Assembly: GCA_003486025.1 (NCBI GenBank)
Contig: DNHA01000059.1
Coordinates: 1-5,652 of the forward strand
From: Micrococcaceae bacterium
GTDB lineage: Bacteria > Actinomycetota > Actinomycetes > Actinomycetales > Micrococcaceae
Direction: 5' to 3'
Length of the DNA stretch: 5,652 nt
Shown here: positions 1-5,652 of the stretch, piece by piece
Layout of the letters: each line of letters begins with the position of its first letter
Position numbering within the stretch: position 1 is the first letter of the stretch
Made by a program: the position numbers and the translations under genes
Notes under the pieces: generated by a model
Databases searched by the model: none
What the model was told of the DNA's origin: nothing
The model's input: the letters and a program-made list of their open reading frames with translations, nothing else

Positions 1-330
1 AGCACGAATAATTTCTGCGGCGTAACCACCCACGTTGAGCGTGAAAGCGATGATGGCCGAAGGCCATGGGTCAATGGTGATCCCCACCGAAGGCAGTCCG
101 TAGAAAATCACGAACAGCTGCACCAACAGTGGAGTGCCGCGAATGATCGAGATATAGCCCCGGGCAATGCCTGAAACTACTTTATTGGTGCTGATCCGCA
201 TCAGCGCGACCATCAGGGCCACTGCAAGCCCCAAGGCAAAGCTGATTATTGCCAGCGGAATAGTGGCAGTCAGCGCGCCGCTGACCATGGGCCACAATGA
301 GTCCAAAGCTAGCTGCCAAAGTGAATCCAT
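1..330 (-). CDS. Amino-acid ABC transporter permease, HisM/GlnP type (3' end cut by window edge)
   Basis: Inner-membrane permease subunit of a polar amino-acid importer; it forms the channel fed by the binding protein encoded just upstream. The reading frame starts at an ATG whose first base is 330 and stays open to the left edge, giving 110 residues of a protein that is usually about 215-230 long. The N-terminus (MDSLWQLALDSLWP) leads into a first membrane segment at about residues 17-44. The family-typical RGTPLLVQL stretch lies at 64-72, a second hydrophobic segment follows, and GGYAAEIIRA at 101-110 is the beginning of the EAA loop that contacts the ATPase. Upstream of the start there is only a weak purine-rich GGGAAGAG. 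The gene follows the binding-protein gene on the same strand after 89 bases, so an operon is likely; the ATPase gene is presumably beyond the edge. The family is clear. The substrate is inferred from the neighbour. Confidence 0.92.
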   Translation of the reverse strand, partial: MDSLWQLALDSLWPMVSGALTATIPLAIISFALGLAVALMVALMRISTNKVVSGIARGYISIIRGTPLLVQLFVIFYGLPSVGITIDPWPSAIIAFTLNVGGYAAEIIRA

Positions 331-359
331 TTATTCTCTTCCCGTCCTTTGCAACGGAC

Positions 360-390
360 ACTGGCCCCAAAGGGGAACCTTGGGGCCAGT
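360..390 (-). promoter_or_regulatory. Intercistronic hairpin between binding-protein and permease genes
   Basis: A perfect 11-base inverted repeat, ACTGGCCCCAA at 360-370 and TTGGGGCCAGT at 380-390, encloses a 9-base loop. It lies 29 bases after the binding-protein stop codon. On the minus strand no run of T follows, so it does not look like a complete intrinsic terminator. In ABC importer operons such hairpins commonly protect the upstream message or cause partial termination, so that binding protein is made in excess over permease. That role is inferred here. Confidence 0.7.
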
Positions 391-419
391 TTACGTGTCG
401 AAGTGCTGAAGGAGGTTAG

Positions 420-1226
420 CTACTTGGTGATGTCTTCGCCAAAGTACTTTTCCGAAATCTTTGTCAGCGTGCCGTCGGCTGAAAGCTCATCGAGCGCGCC
501 ATTGATCGCGTCGCGAAGTTCTGGCTGGTCTTTCTTCAGTGCCACCACGGTCTCGGTCTTTTCTTCTGATTCCGCAGAGATCTTGATGCCGTCATCCGGG
601 TTGGTTTTCTGCGAGTCCAAGTAGGTCAATTTGTCGTTGATGGTCGCATCCACCCGTCCCTGCTTCAACAGCGTAACCGCCTGTGCCCAGCCCTCTACGG
701 CCTGGATCTTCGCGCCGGCAGCTTTAGCGTCATCATGGAAGCTGCTGGTCAGCGACTGTGCGGTGGTTTTTCCTTTGAGTGAGTCGAAGGAGGTGATTTC
801 CGTGTTGTCGCTCTTGGTGACGATGACTCCGCTGGAGTAGTTATATGGCTTGGAAAGCAGGTACTTTTCTTCGCGCTCAGGCGTCACGCTGACCTGATTG
901 GCAATTACATCAAAACGGCCGGCTTCCAGACCGGCAAAGATGCCATCCCACTGAGTTTCCTGGAATTCGACCTTGACCCCAAGCTGTTCGCCAACAGCCT
1001 CGATGACCTCGACATCGAAGCCGGTGAGCTTATCTGCCTCGTGGTAGGAAAAAGGCCGGTAGGTACCCTCGGTGCCAACGGTTAGCACACCGCTGGATTC
1101 CACGTGCTGCAGGAGATTCTCATCGGTGGCGCCGGAGGTTTCAGAACCGGTGGTTGAGGAGCCGCACGCACTCAGTGCCAGTGCGAGTACTGCAGTGATT
1201 GCAAGGAGTGGAGCTGTGCGCTTCAT
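420..1226 (-). CDS. Amino-acid ABC transporter substrate-binding lipoprotein, probably cystine-type (FliY/TcyJ-like)
   Basis: Extracellular, membrane-anchored receptor that captures an amino acid and delivers it to the permease. The 268-residue product opens with a lipoprotein signal (basic MKR, hydrophobic 5-18, lipobox LSAC with Cys21) and a Ser/Thr/Gly linker. A family 3 solute-binding domain then spans about residues 47-265. Visible signatures are GFDVEV at 69-74, Arg118 in the TPERE segment (position of the ligand-carboxylate arginine) and Asp198 in INDKL (position of the residue that holds the alpha-amino group). The stretches WDGIFAGLEAGRFDV and the end KISEKYFGEDITK resemble, from memory, E. 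coli FliY/TcyJ, which ends in SEKWFGADVTK. This favours cystine or a related amino acid. The start is an ATG directly ahead of the signal peptide; the preceding TTAGGCC is a poor ribosome site. It is the first gene of the importer operon. The family is certain; the ligand is an inference. Confidence 0.93.
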   Translation of the reverse strand: MKRTAPLLAITAVLALALSACGSSTTGSETSGATDENLLQHVESSGVLTVGTEGTYRPFSYHEADKLTGFDVEVIEAVGEQLGVKVEFQETQWDGIFAGLEAGRFDVIANQVSVTPEREEKYLLSKPYNYSSGVIVTKSDNTEITSFDSLKGKTTAQSLTSSFHDDAKAAGAKIQAVEGWAQAVTLLKQGRVDATINDKLTYLDSQKTNPDDGIKISAESEEKTETVVALKKDQPELRDAINGALDELSADGTLTKISEKYFGEDITK

Positions 1227-1242
1227 GTTGGCCTAACTATGT

Positions 1243-1258
1243 GAGGTGACGAGGTGAT
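1243..1258. repeat. Tandem 8-base direct repeat in the importer leader
   Basis: On the plus strand GAGGTGAC is immediately followed by GAGGTGAT, seven identical bases in each unit. It lies 17-32 bases upstream of the binding-protein start codon. It could be a regulator half-site pair or chance. Confidence 0.5.
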
Positions 1259-1289
1259 CTATACCTTGATCAACGGTGCTTAGCGACGC

Positions 1290-1317
1290 GGTATTCCGTA
1301 AGATTCCCGTGAATACC
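1290..1317. repeat. Inverted repeat GGTATTC-N14-GAATACC upstream of importer operon
   Basis: GGTATTC at 1290-1296 and GAATACC at 1311-1317 are perfect reverse complements. They are separated by 14 bases, so the arm centres are 21 bases apart, about two helical turns. The repeat lies 64-91 bases upstream of the binding-protein start. The spacing suits a dimeric or tetrameric regulator; no specific regulator is recognised. Confidence 0.45.
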
Positions 1318-1383
1318 CCGACGAAGCAACTGACGTGTCATATAACTTCTTTTGCGGATTCCCACCTGCTGACCTGAACTTGG

Positions 1384-2313
1384 CTAAATTCCAAGCATCA
1401 AAGCCAGCAACACCATCATAGGTATGGCACAGATTGTGGTGATCAACACCGTATCCTTCGCAACGGTCACACCACGCTCATAACGTTGGGCGGTGATGAA
1501 AATATTCTGCGCGGTAGGCAGCCCCGCCATGATCACCGCGGCAACGAGCATCCCACCGGTGAGTCCAAAAAGATAGACCGCGGCAAGCCACGCAATCAGT
1601 GGTTGGATGAATAATTTGGCGGCTGAACCGAGCAGCACATCGGCTCGACGCCCGGATTTCTTGTCCAGAGGTTTGGAACCGACTAAGGAGATGCCAAAAG
1701 CCATCAACATGGCGGGAATTGACGCACCTGAAATGAGTTCAATGGGTGCTAAGACGAGTTCCGGAACTTCAAAACGAGTCAACGCCACCACCAGCCCCAA
1801 CAGCGATCCGATGATCATCGGGTTTTTGGCCGTGGCAACCAGCAGCGCGATGGGAGTGGTGCGGTGAGTACTGGTGGTGGCGTCGAGCATCGCAAGATTA
1901 ATCGGCTGGTAGATCGCCAATTGGAAGAGGATGATGGGTGCCGCATGGGACATATCGCCCAGTACATACAGGGCTATAGGTAAACCAAGATTTGCGGAGT
2001 TCACCGTCGAAGCGGACATCGCCGCGACGATCCGCTCAGCTGGCTCGCGACGCAACCACTTGTAGGTCGCCACATGGTAGATCACTGCCGTGAGCCCGGC
2101 AGAAATAGCCGCCACCCACATCAGTGGACCAAGAACTGCAACGGGATCCGATTCGGCCAGAGTGACAAAGAGCAGCGCCGGGCTGGCGACAAAAAACGTC
2201 AACCGGCTCAGTACATGGCGGCCTTGCTCACCGAGCACCCCGGTGCGGCCTACCAGATAGCCCACTAGAATCACGATCCAGATAATCGAGAATCCTGACA
2301 GTACTCCGGCCAT
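1384..2313 (-). CDS. AEC-family (auxin efflux carrier-like) membrane transporter
   Basis: Integral membrane carrier of the AEC family; bacterial members move small organic anions such as malate or malonate, or are uncharacterised. The 309-residue protein is hydrophobic throughout, with about ten membrane segments in two halves separated by a hydrophilic stretch (KPLDKKSGRRAD, about 214-225). Family hallmarks are NSANLGLP at 105-112, KNP at 163-165 before a glycine-rich segment, and GLPTAQN at 264-270 followed by ITAQRYERG. The start chosen is the ATG whose first base is 2313, because GAGGAG (plus-strand ctcctc, 2319-2324) precedes it by 5 bases and the sequence then enters the first membrane segment. 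An upstream in-frame TTG at 2334 would add seven residues but lacks a ribosome site. The gene begins 42 bases beyond the tRNA terminator and I see no clear promoter in between. The substrate cannot be told from sequence; no metabolic partner gene is adjacent. Confidence 0.9.
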   Translation of the reverse strand: MAGVLSGFSIIWIVILVGYLVGRTGVLGEQGRHVLSRLTFFVASPALLFVTLAESDPVAVLGPLMWVAAISAGLTAVIYHVATYKWLRREPAERIVAAMSASTVNSANLGLPIALYVLGDMSHAAPIILFQLAIYQPINLAMLDATTSTHRTTPIALLVATAKNPMIIGSLLGLVVALTRFEVPELVLAPIELISGASIPAMLMAFGISLVGSKPLDKKSGRRADVLLGSAAKLFIQPLIAWLAAVYLFGLTGGMLVAAVIMAGLPTAQNIFITAQRYERGVTVAKDTVLITTICAIPMMVLLALMLGI

Positions 2314-2318
2314 TCGGA

Positions 2319-2324
2319 CTCCTC
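2319..2324 (-). promoter_or_regulatory. Ribosome binding site that sets the AEC transporter start
   Basis: GAGGAG on the minus strand, 5 bases before ATG 2313. It decides between this ATG and the in-frame TTG at 2334, which has no comparable site. Confidence 0.8.
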
Positions 2325-2354
2325 GGTTCAACAATTCTGGGGTGCTGCCAATGC

Positions 2355-2389
2355 AAAACGTCGGGACACCCTGGGGTGTCCCGACGTTT
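2355..2389 (-). terminator. Rho-independent terminator of the tRNA-Gly gene
   Basis: A perfect 15-base-pair stem (2356-2370 with 2375-2389) encloses a 4-base loop. The GC-rich core is GTCGGGACACC paired with GGTGTCCCGAC. On the minus strand the descending arm ends in TTTT. It begins 9 bases after the tRNA 3' end, so it should end the tRNA transcript. The flanking A and T runs make the structure symmetrical, so it could also stop plus-strand transcription. Confidence 0.9.
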
Positions 2390-2398
2390 CAGAATGCG

Positions 2399-2469
2399 AG
2401 CGGGCGACGGGAATCGAACCCGCGTATCGAGCTTGGGAAGCTAGCGCTCTACCATTGAGCTACGCCCGC
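2399..2469 (-). tRNA. tRNA-Gly (anticodon CCC)
   Basis: Decodes GGG. The cloverleaf folds on the minus strand. The acceptor arm is GCGGGCG with CGCCCGC and the D arm is GCTC/GAGC with a short 7-base loop. The anticodon loop is TTCCCAA with CCC at 2435-2437. The variable loop has 4 bases, and the T arm carries TTCGATT. The discriminator is T (2399), as expected for bacterial tRNA-Gly, and CCA is not encoded. The anticodon stem CTAGC/GCTCG contains one T28-C42 mismatch (2443 against 2429); every other stem position pairs (G49-T65 as a wobble). The terminator lies immediately downstream. Confidence 0.96.
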
Positions 2470-2574
2470 AATGCACCGAGCGGCCTATTGACGGCCCGGG
2501 CAGAACCCAGCTTATCCTAAGAAAAGGTCAGGTCAGAAATCAGCATTCGGTGATGTCAAAAAAAGACTTTGAGC
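2470..2574 (-). promoter_or_regulatory. Spacer upstream of tRNA-Gly with a possible -10 element
   Basis: This 105-base gap should contain the tRNA promoter. On the minus strand TAGGAT (2514-2519) fits the TANNNT -10 pattern and would start transcription about 38 bases before the tRNA, but no good -35 lies 16-18 bases upstream. A perfect TTGACA (2554-2559) is 34 bases away, too far to pair with it. A 7-base T run (minus, 2558-2564) lies just after the SseB-like stop codon with only a weak stem, so a terminator there is doubtful. Confidence 0.3.
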
Positions 2575-3060
2575 TTACTCGGAGCGTTTTTGCTTCAGCA
2601 GTTCTTCCTTCAGAATTGCCACGCCATCGGCAGGAACCTCAAAACTCAGTTCGTCTCCCGGATTCACCACAAAACCGGTGCCTTCCAAGGCACGCACAAT
2701 GGTGGCACCCTGAACCTTCACACCATAGGGTGCCATATCGATGTACGTGCCGGGGATGCGATCCAAACCGGTGAATAAAGCCACCATTGCTGCGCCCTGA
2801 GGATTGGTCAGCAGCATTGGCTGCGCGTTTTTGTTCTCTTCGGTCACTTCTTCCCGCGAGAGGAAGTACACCTCGGCGCTCATGAACGCGCTGATGACCG
2901 AACCTGAGAGCTCAGGTTTGTTAAGCCCGGCCTGCAACATCATTTCAAAGTGGGTTTTGGCCCGGGCCCGTTCCTGGTCCATTGGCGTTTCGACAACCAT
3001 ATTTGGACGTTCGTCGGGGTTGTTTCCGTCCAGTGGGGTATTGCTGTTTTCGGAGCTCAT
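2575..3060 (-). CDS. SseB-family protein
   Basis: Small soluble protein of 161 residues. The N-terminal 30 or so residues are polar and probably disordered. An SseB-type domain fills about 50-157, with the typical run VYFLSREE, PMLLTNPQG, MVALFTGLDRIPG and VVNPGDELSFEVP. This SseB N-terminal fold is widespread in actinobacteria and usually annotated without a defined biochemical role; some members were named for enhanced serine sensitivity in E. coli. There is no signal peptide or membrane segment. The ATG at 3060 was chosen because the acidic MSSENSN start looks natural. In-frame ATG 3072 and GTG 3120 would add 4 or 20 residues, and none of the three has a good ribosome site. It is divergent from the fumarase across about 110 bases. 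The family call is sound; the function is unknown. Confidence 0.85.
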   Translation of the reverse strand: MSSENSNTPLDGNNPDERPNMVVETPMDQERARAKTHFEMMLQAGLNKPELSGSVISAFMSAEVYFLSREEVTEENKNAQPMLLTNPQGAAMVALFTGLDRIPGTYIDMAPYGVKVQGATIVRALEGTGFVVNPGDELSFEVPADGVAILKEELLKQKRSE

Positions 3061-3127
3061 GTACACAAGCATGTCGCGCAAAACCCGCAGGTGCAAACAC
3101 CGAATGAGGTTTTTTGGCACAAAGGCC

Positions 3128-3134
3128 TAAAATA
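3128..3134. promoter_or_regulatory. Possible shared -10 element between the SseB-like gene and fumarase
   Basis: TAAAATA gives TAAAAT on the plus strand and TATTTT on the minus strand, both matching TANNNT. On the plus strand it would start the fumarase transcript near 3140, with a leader of about 32 bases. On the minus strand it would start at about 3120-3122, close to the in-frame GTG at 3120. The -35 matches are weak on both sides (ATGAGG at 3104-3109 on plus, ATGAAG at 3151-3156 on minus, about 3 of 6 bases each). Confidence 0.4.
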
Positions 3135-3160
3135 GATGAAGAGCAAACATCTTCATTTCC

Positions 3161-3165
3161 AAGGA
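3161..3165 (+). promoter_or_regulatory. Ribosome binding site that sets the fumarase start
   Basis: AAGGA lies 6 bases before ATG 3172. It supports that start over the in-frame ATG at 3136, which has no ribosome site and would probably lie upstream of the transcript start if the -10 at 3128 is used. Confidence 0.75.
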
Positions 3166-3171
3166 CTGAGC

Positions 3172-4878
3172 ATGCCTGAATTTCGTTATGAAGATCTTCT
3201 GCCGATTGGCGAAGATCAAACCCCATACCGCAAGATTTCCTCCGAAGGCGTCGACGTAGTCGCCGGACCGGACGGTAAAAACTTCCTGCAGGTAGCACCC
3301 GAAGCGTTGGAGCAGCTGGCCGAAACGGCTCTGCACGATATCAATCATTACCTGCGTCCGGCTCACTTGCAGCAGCTGCGCAACATCCTTGATGATGACG
3401 ATGCCAGCCCGAACGACAAGTTCGTGGCGTTGGATCTGCTGAAGAATGCAAACATTGCTGCCGGTGGCATCCTGCCAATGTGCCAGGACACCGGAACCGC
3501 AATCGTCATGGGTAAGCGTGGACAGCGTGTGCTGACCGAAGAACAGGACGAGATTTCGCTTTCCCGCGGCATCTACAACGCGTACACGCGTTTGAACCTG
3601 CGCTACTCGCAGCTGGCCCCGATCACCACCTGGGACGAAAAAGCGACAGGAAATAACCTGCCAGCCCAGATTGATCTGTACGCCGACACCAAGCCCGGCC
3701 ACGATACGGACTATAAATTCCTGTTTATGGCCAAGGGCGGCGGATCTGCCAACAAGTCATTCCTCTACCAGGAAACCAAAGCAATCTTGAACGAGAACGC
3801 CATGCTGACGTTCCTCGATGAAAAGCTGCGTTCCCTGGGTACCGCGGCCTGCCCGCCGTACCACTTGTCCATTGTGATTGGTGGCACCAGCGCCGAAATG
3901 GCGTTGAAGACCGCTAAATACGGTTCGGCAAAGTACTTGGATTCGCTGCCTACGGAAGGGGCGATGACCGGTCGTGGATTCCGCGATACCGACCTGGAAG
4001 AAAAAGTTCTGGAAATGACCCGTCACTTCGGCATCGGTGCTCAGTTCGGTGGTAAGTACTTCTGCCACGACGTGCGCGTGGTGCGTTTGCCGCGACATGG
4101 TGCCTCGCTGCCAGTGGCTATCGCGGTCTCCTGCTCGGCGGACCGTCAGATGATGGCGAAGATTACCGCTGATGGCCTCTTTGTCGAACAGCTGGAAACC
4201 GATCCGGCACGCTTCATGCCAGATGAAAACCACCCGGCGCTGGCAGCCCACGATGACGAGACTTCCGGTGTCTCGGGCACCGGTGGTTCGTCGGTAGTTA
4301 AGATCGACTTGAACAAGCCAATGGCTGAGATTCTGGCTGAGCTTTCCAAATTCCCAGTCAAGACCCGCCTATCGCTGACCGGCCCACTGGTGGTGGCCCG
4401 CGATATCGCGCACTCCAAGATCAAGGAACGCTTGGATGCTGGCGAAGAAATGCCACAGTATTTGAAGGACCACCCGGTCTACTATGCAGGTCCGGCCAAG
4501 ACCCCTGAGGGGATGGCTTCGGGTTCCTTCGGCCCAACTACCGCCGGTCGTATGGACTCCTACGTGGATCAGTTCCAGGCCGCCGGCGGCTCGATGGTGA
4601 TGCTGGCCAAGGGCAACCGCTCCGGACAGGTGACTGCCGCCTGCAATAACCACGGCGGCTTCTATCTTGGTTCCATCGGTGGCCCGGCCGCCCGCCTGGC
4701 CCAGGACTGCATTAAAAAGGTTGAGGTCCTGGAATACGAGGAGCTTGGCATGGAAGCAATCTGGAAGATTGAGGTCGAAGACTTCCCAGCATTCATCGTC
4801 GTAGATGACAAGGGCAACGACTTCTTTGCCGAGACCATGAAGCCGACCTTCACCGGCATTCCGGTCCGCGCTAAGTAG
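3172..4878 (+). CDS. fumA: Fumarate hydratase, class I (iron-sulfur, FumA/FumB type)
   Basis: Cytoplasmic TCA-cycle enzyme that interconverts fumarate and L-malate using a [4Fe-4S] cluster. The 568-residue product is close to the usual length of about 550 for single-chain class I fumarases. The alpha-type catalytic domain spans roughly 45-325 and the beta-type domain about 330-560. Three cysteines sit where the cluster ligands of E. coli FumA do: Cys104 in [10 protein letters not shown], Cys227 in TAACPPYH and Cys321 in VSCSADR. The C-terminal domain carries [15 protein letters not shown] and [16 protein letters not shown], typical of the family. The start at 3172 is favoured by AAGGA 6 bases upstream. 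An earlier in-frame ATG at 3136 would add [12 protein letters not shown], unlike the usual N-terminus. The gene stands alone with its own promoter region and terminator. Class I enzymes need iron and are oxygen-sensitive, unlike the class II FumC found in many other actinobacteria. Confidence 0.96.
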   Translation: MPEFRYEDLLPIGEDQTPYRKISSEGVDVVAGPDGKNFLQVAPEALEQLAETALHDINHYLRPAHLQQLRNILDDDDASPNDKFVALDLLKNANIAAGGILPMCQDTGTAIVMGKRGQRVLTEEQDEISLSRGIYNAYTRLNLRYSQLAPITTWDEKATGNNLPAQIDLYADTKPGHDTDYKFLFMAKGGGSANKSFLYQETKAILNENAMLTFLDEKLRSLGTAACPPYHLSIVIGGTSAEMALKTAKYGSAKYLDSLPTEGAMTGRGFRDTDLEEKVLEMTRHFGIGAQFGGKYFCHDVRVVRLPRHGASLPVAIAVSCSADRQMMAKITADGLFVEQLETDPARFMPDENHPALAAHDDETSGVSGTGGSSVVKIDLNKPMAEILAELSKFPVKTRLSLTGPLVVARDIAHSKIKERLDAGEEMPQYLKDHPVYYAGPAKTPEGMASGSFGPTTAGRMDSYVDQFQAAGGSMVMLAKGNRSGQVTAACNNHGGFYLGSIGGPAARLAQDCIKKVEVLEYEELGMEAIWKIEVEDFPAFIVVDDKGNDFFAETMKPTFTGIPVRAK

Positions 4879-4893
4879 CACGCACCACGGAAG

Positions 4894-4940
4894 CAAAAAA
4901 CCGCGGGATCCAGTTCAGTTGAACTGGGTCCCGCGGTGTT
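4894..4940. terminator. Bidirectional terminator between fumarase and the M15 peptidase
   Basis: A 17-base-pair stem (4900-4916 with 4921-4937) has one G-T wobble, a 4-base AGTT loop and the core CCGCGGGATCCAGTTC. On the minus strand it is followed by six T (plus-strand A run 4894-4899), a strong terminator for the peptidase gene. On the plus strand the tail is GTTTAAG, weaker but positioned 21 bases after the fumarase stop. Confidence 0.9.
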
Positions 4941-4961
4941 TAAGAGTTAGTGGAAGTTGAA

Positions 4962-5652
4962 CTATTCCTGAGTGAAGCCGAAGCCCCAGTCCCGGTATGG
5001 GGGAAGGAAGCGCAATACGAGCAAATCATCGTCATTAACTTGATTTGTTTCGTCTGCGGACTTCTTTTCCTCCTTCTTCGGTTTATCAGCTGGTTTTGGT
5101 TCCTCGTCGACGGTCACAGAATTCTCTACGGTTTCAGCATCGTCTTTGGTGCTGTCTTGTTCCGCGTCGCGCAGCATCTGGTGGTATTCCTCAAAGGTCT
5201 CGGCCTTTGCTTGTGTCATCGCGGCCGCATGATCCTTGCCGACATAGCGCACATGCCAAGGCTCATACTTATACCCGGTAATTTCCTCTTTACCTTGCGG
5301 GTAGCGAATGATCAGACCGTAATCCGCGGCGTGCTCGGCCACCCAGATGCCGGCCCTGGTCTGTCCGAATTCTTCCTTCAAATCTGTGCCGCTGCCAATG
5401 CTGCCTACGTCTGGTGCGAGGCCTAGTTGGTGTTCGCTGGTGCCCGGTCGAGCAGAAATACGTTCTGCGTAGGTCGTGCCGTACTTAGCCTGATACTGGT
5501 TGAACAGCACCGCTTGGCGTCCGTATGAGCGGTATGCACTCAACAACTTCAGGCTATGGCCCGCATTACGGGCTCCCGCCATGAGATCTTCTACGGCTTC
5601 GGCTGCTTTAGGGCGTAGCTTGTTGGAAGTGCCAGCAACGTTTACCAATTTT
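4962..5652 (-). CDS. D-alanyl-D-alanine carboxypeptidase, M15/VanY family (5' end cut by window edge)
   Basis: Zinc peptidase that removes the terminal D-alanine from peptidoglycan stem peptides; it probably acts outside the membrane. The window holds the last 229 or so codons. The frame remains open through the right edge, so the signal peptide or anchor and true start are missing; a TTG at 5648 lies inside the conserved LVNV segment and is not the start. The domain shows LSAYRSYGRQ, then the zinc motif SEHQLGLAPD with His at 5430-5432 and Asp at 5409-5411, then EPWHVRY with catalytic Glu at 5262-5264 and the third zinc ligand His at 5253-5255. These are the complete VanY/DdpX-type active-site residues. 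After the domain comes a charged Glu/Lys/Pro-rich tail of about 45 residues, then LLVLRFLPPYRDWGFGFTQE to the stop. It converges on the fumarase with a shared terminator. A housekeeping carboxypeptidase is more likely than a glycopeptide resistance gene, since no vanR/S/H/A genes are present here. Confidence 0.92.
   Translation of the reverse strand, partial: KLVNVAGTSNKLRPKAAEAVEDLMAGARNAGHSLKLLSAYRSYGRQAVLFNQYQAKYGTTYAERISARPGTSEHQLGLAPDVGSIGSGTDLKEEFGQTRAGIWVAEHAADYGLIIRYPQGKEEITGYKYEPWHVRYVGKDHAAAMTQAKAETFEEYHQMLRDAEQDSTKDDAETVENSVTVDEEPKPADKPKKEEKKSADETNQVNDDDLLVLRFLPPYRDWGFGFTQE

Larger units (their letters stand above)
1227..1383 (-). promoter_or_regulatory. Leader and presumed promoter region of the importer operon
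   Basis: This 157-base gap between the AEC transporter stop and the binding-protein start must hold the importer promoter unless the two genes are cotranscribed. I see no convincing -35/-10 pair; TATAGA (minus strand, 1258-1263) and TTATAT (minus, 1340-1345) are only -10-like. The gap contains a separated inverted repeat (1290-1317), a tandem 8-base repeat (1243-1258), the palindrome TTGATCAA near 1266-1273 and TGACGTGTCA at 1331-1340. No terminator with a T run follows the AEC gene, and I recognise no riboswitch. Confidence 0.4.

Noticed and set aside
1227..1383. Riboswitch in the importer leader
   Set aside because: I could match no conserved core of the SAM, T-box, glycine or lysine classes; a covariance-model search would settle it.
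2554..2575. T run and weak stem (TCAAA/TTTGA) after the SseB-like gene as a terminator
   Set aside because: The stem is only about 5 A/T-rich pairs and overlaps the T run, so it is too weak to call.
2945..3298. Minus-strand open frame of 117 codons spanning the divergent promoter region
   Set aside because: Overlaps both the SseB-like gene and the fumarase in other frames; arginine-rich and unlike a known protein.
3127..3702. Minus-strand open frame of 191 codons inside the fumarase gene
   Set aside because: Fully antisense to a well-supported fumarase with conserved motifs; its composition shows no family signature.
3757..4251. Minus-strand open frame of 164 codons inside the fumarase gene
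   Set aside because: Antisense shadow of the conserved fumarase frame, with no recognisable domain.
4369..4896. Minus-strand open frame of 175 codons opposite the fumarase 3' end
   Set aside because: Antisense shadow; no recognisable domain, and the start sits next to the terminator stem.
4950..5426. Plus-strand open frame of 158 codons with a hydrophobic stretch
   Set aside because: It lies antisense over the M15 peptidase, whose active-site motifs are intact. Its hydrophobic look comes from the antisense of Glu/Lys-rich codons, and it starts inside the terminator region without a ribosome site.
4962..5652. VanY-type gene as part of a vancomycin resistance cluster
   Set aside because: No vanR/S/H/A/X-like neighbour is visible and the adjacent gene is a fumarase; a housekeeping carboxypeptidase explains it better.

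Overview
The window looks like chromosomal DNA from a moderately high-GC actinobacterium, most likely of the Micrococcaceae (Arthrobacter/Glutamicibacter type). This is inferred from codon choice, the class I fumarase sequence, the tRNA-Gly and the SseB-like neighbour. No database was searched. I see no insertion sequence, phage gene, CRISPR array, toxin-antitoxin pair or defence gene; the content reads as ordinary housekeeping and transport genes.

Layout: positions 1-1226 (minus strand) hold the start of an amino-acid ABC importer operon. Its substrate-binding lipoprotein comes first and resembles FliY/TcyJ cystine-binding proteins. A membrane permease follows and runs off the left edge; the two are separated by 89 bases containing a strong hairpin. 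Positions 1227-1383 are a regulatory spacer with small repeats. Positions 1384-2313 (minus) encode an AEC-family (auxin efflux carrier-like) membrane transporter. Upstream of it are a rho-independent terminator (2355-2389) and a tRNA-Gly with anticodon CCC (2399-2469, minus). Positions 2575-3060 (minus) encode a small SseB-family protein. A short divergent promoter region separates it from a class I iron-sulfur fumarate hydratase (3172-4878, plus). The last gene, on the minus strand and cut by the right edge, is an M15/VanY-type D-alanyl-D-alanine carboxypeptidase with a charged C-terminal tail. It converges on the fumarase, and one hairpin (4900-4937) can terminate both.

The genes do not form one pathway: they cover amino-acid uptake, small-solute transport, glycine decoding, the TCA cycle and peptidoglycan trimming. 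The points that merit a second look are small: the intercistronic hairpin in the importer operon, operator-like repeats in its leader, a mismatch in the tRNA anticodon stem, a nearly symmetrical -10 element between the SseB-like gene and the fumarase, and the C-terminal tail of the peptidase. I found no convincing undescribed system here.
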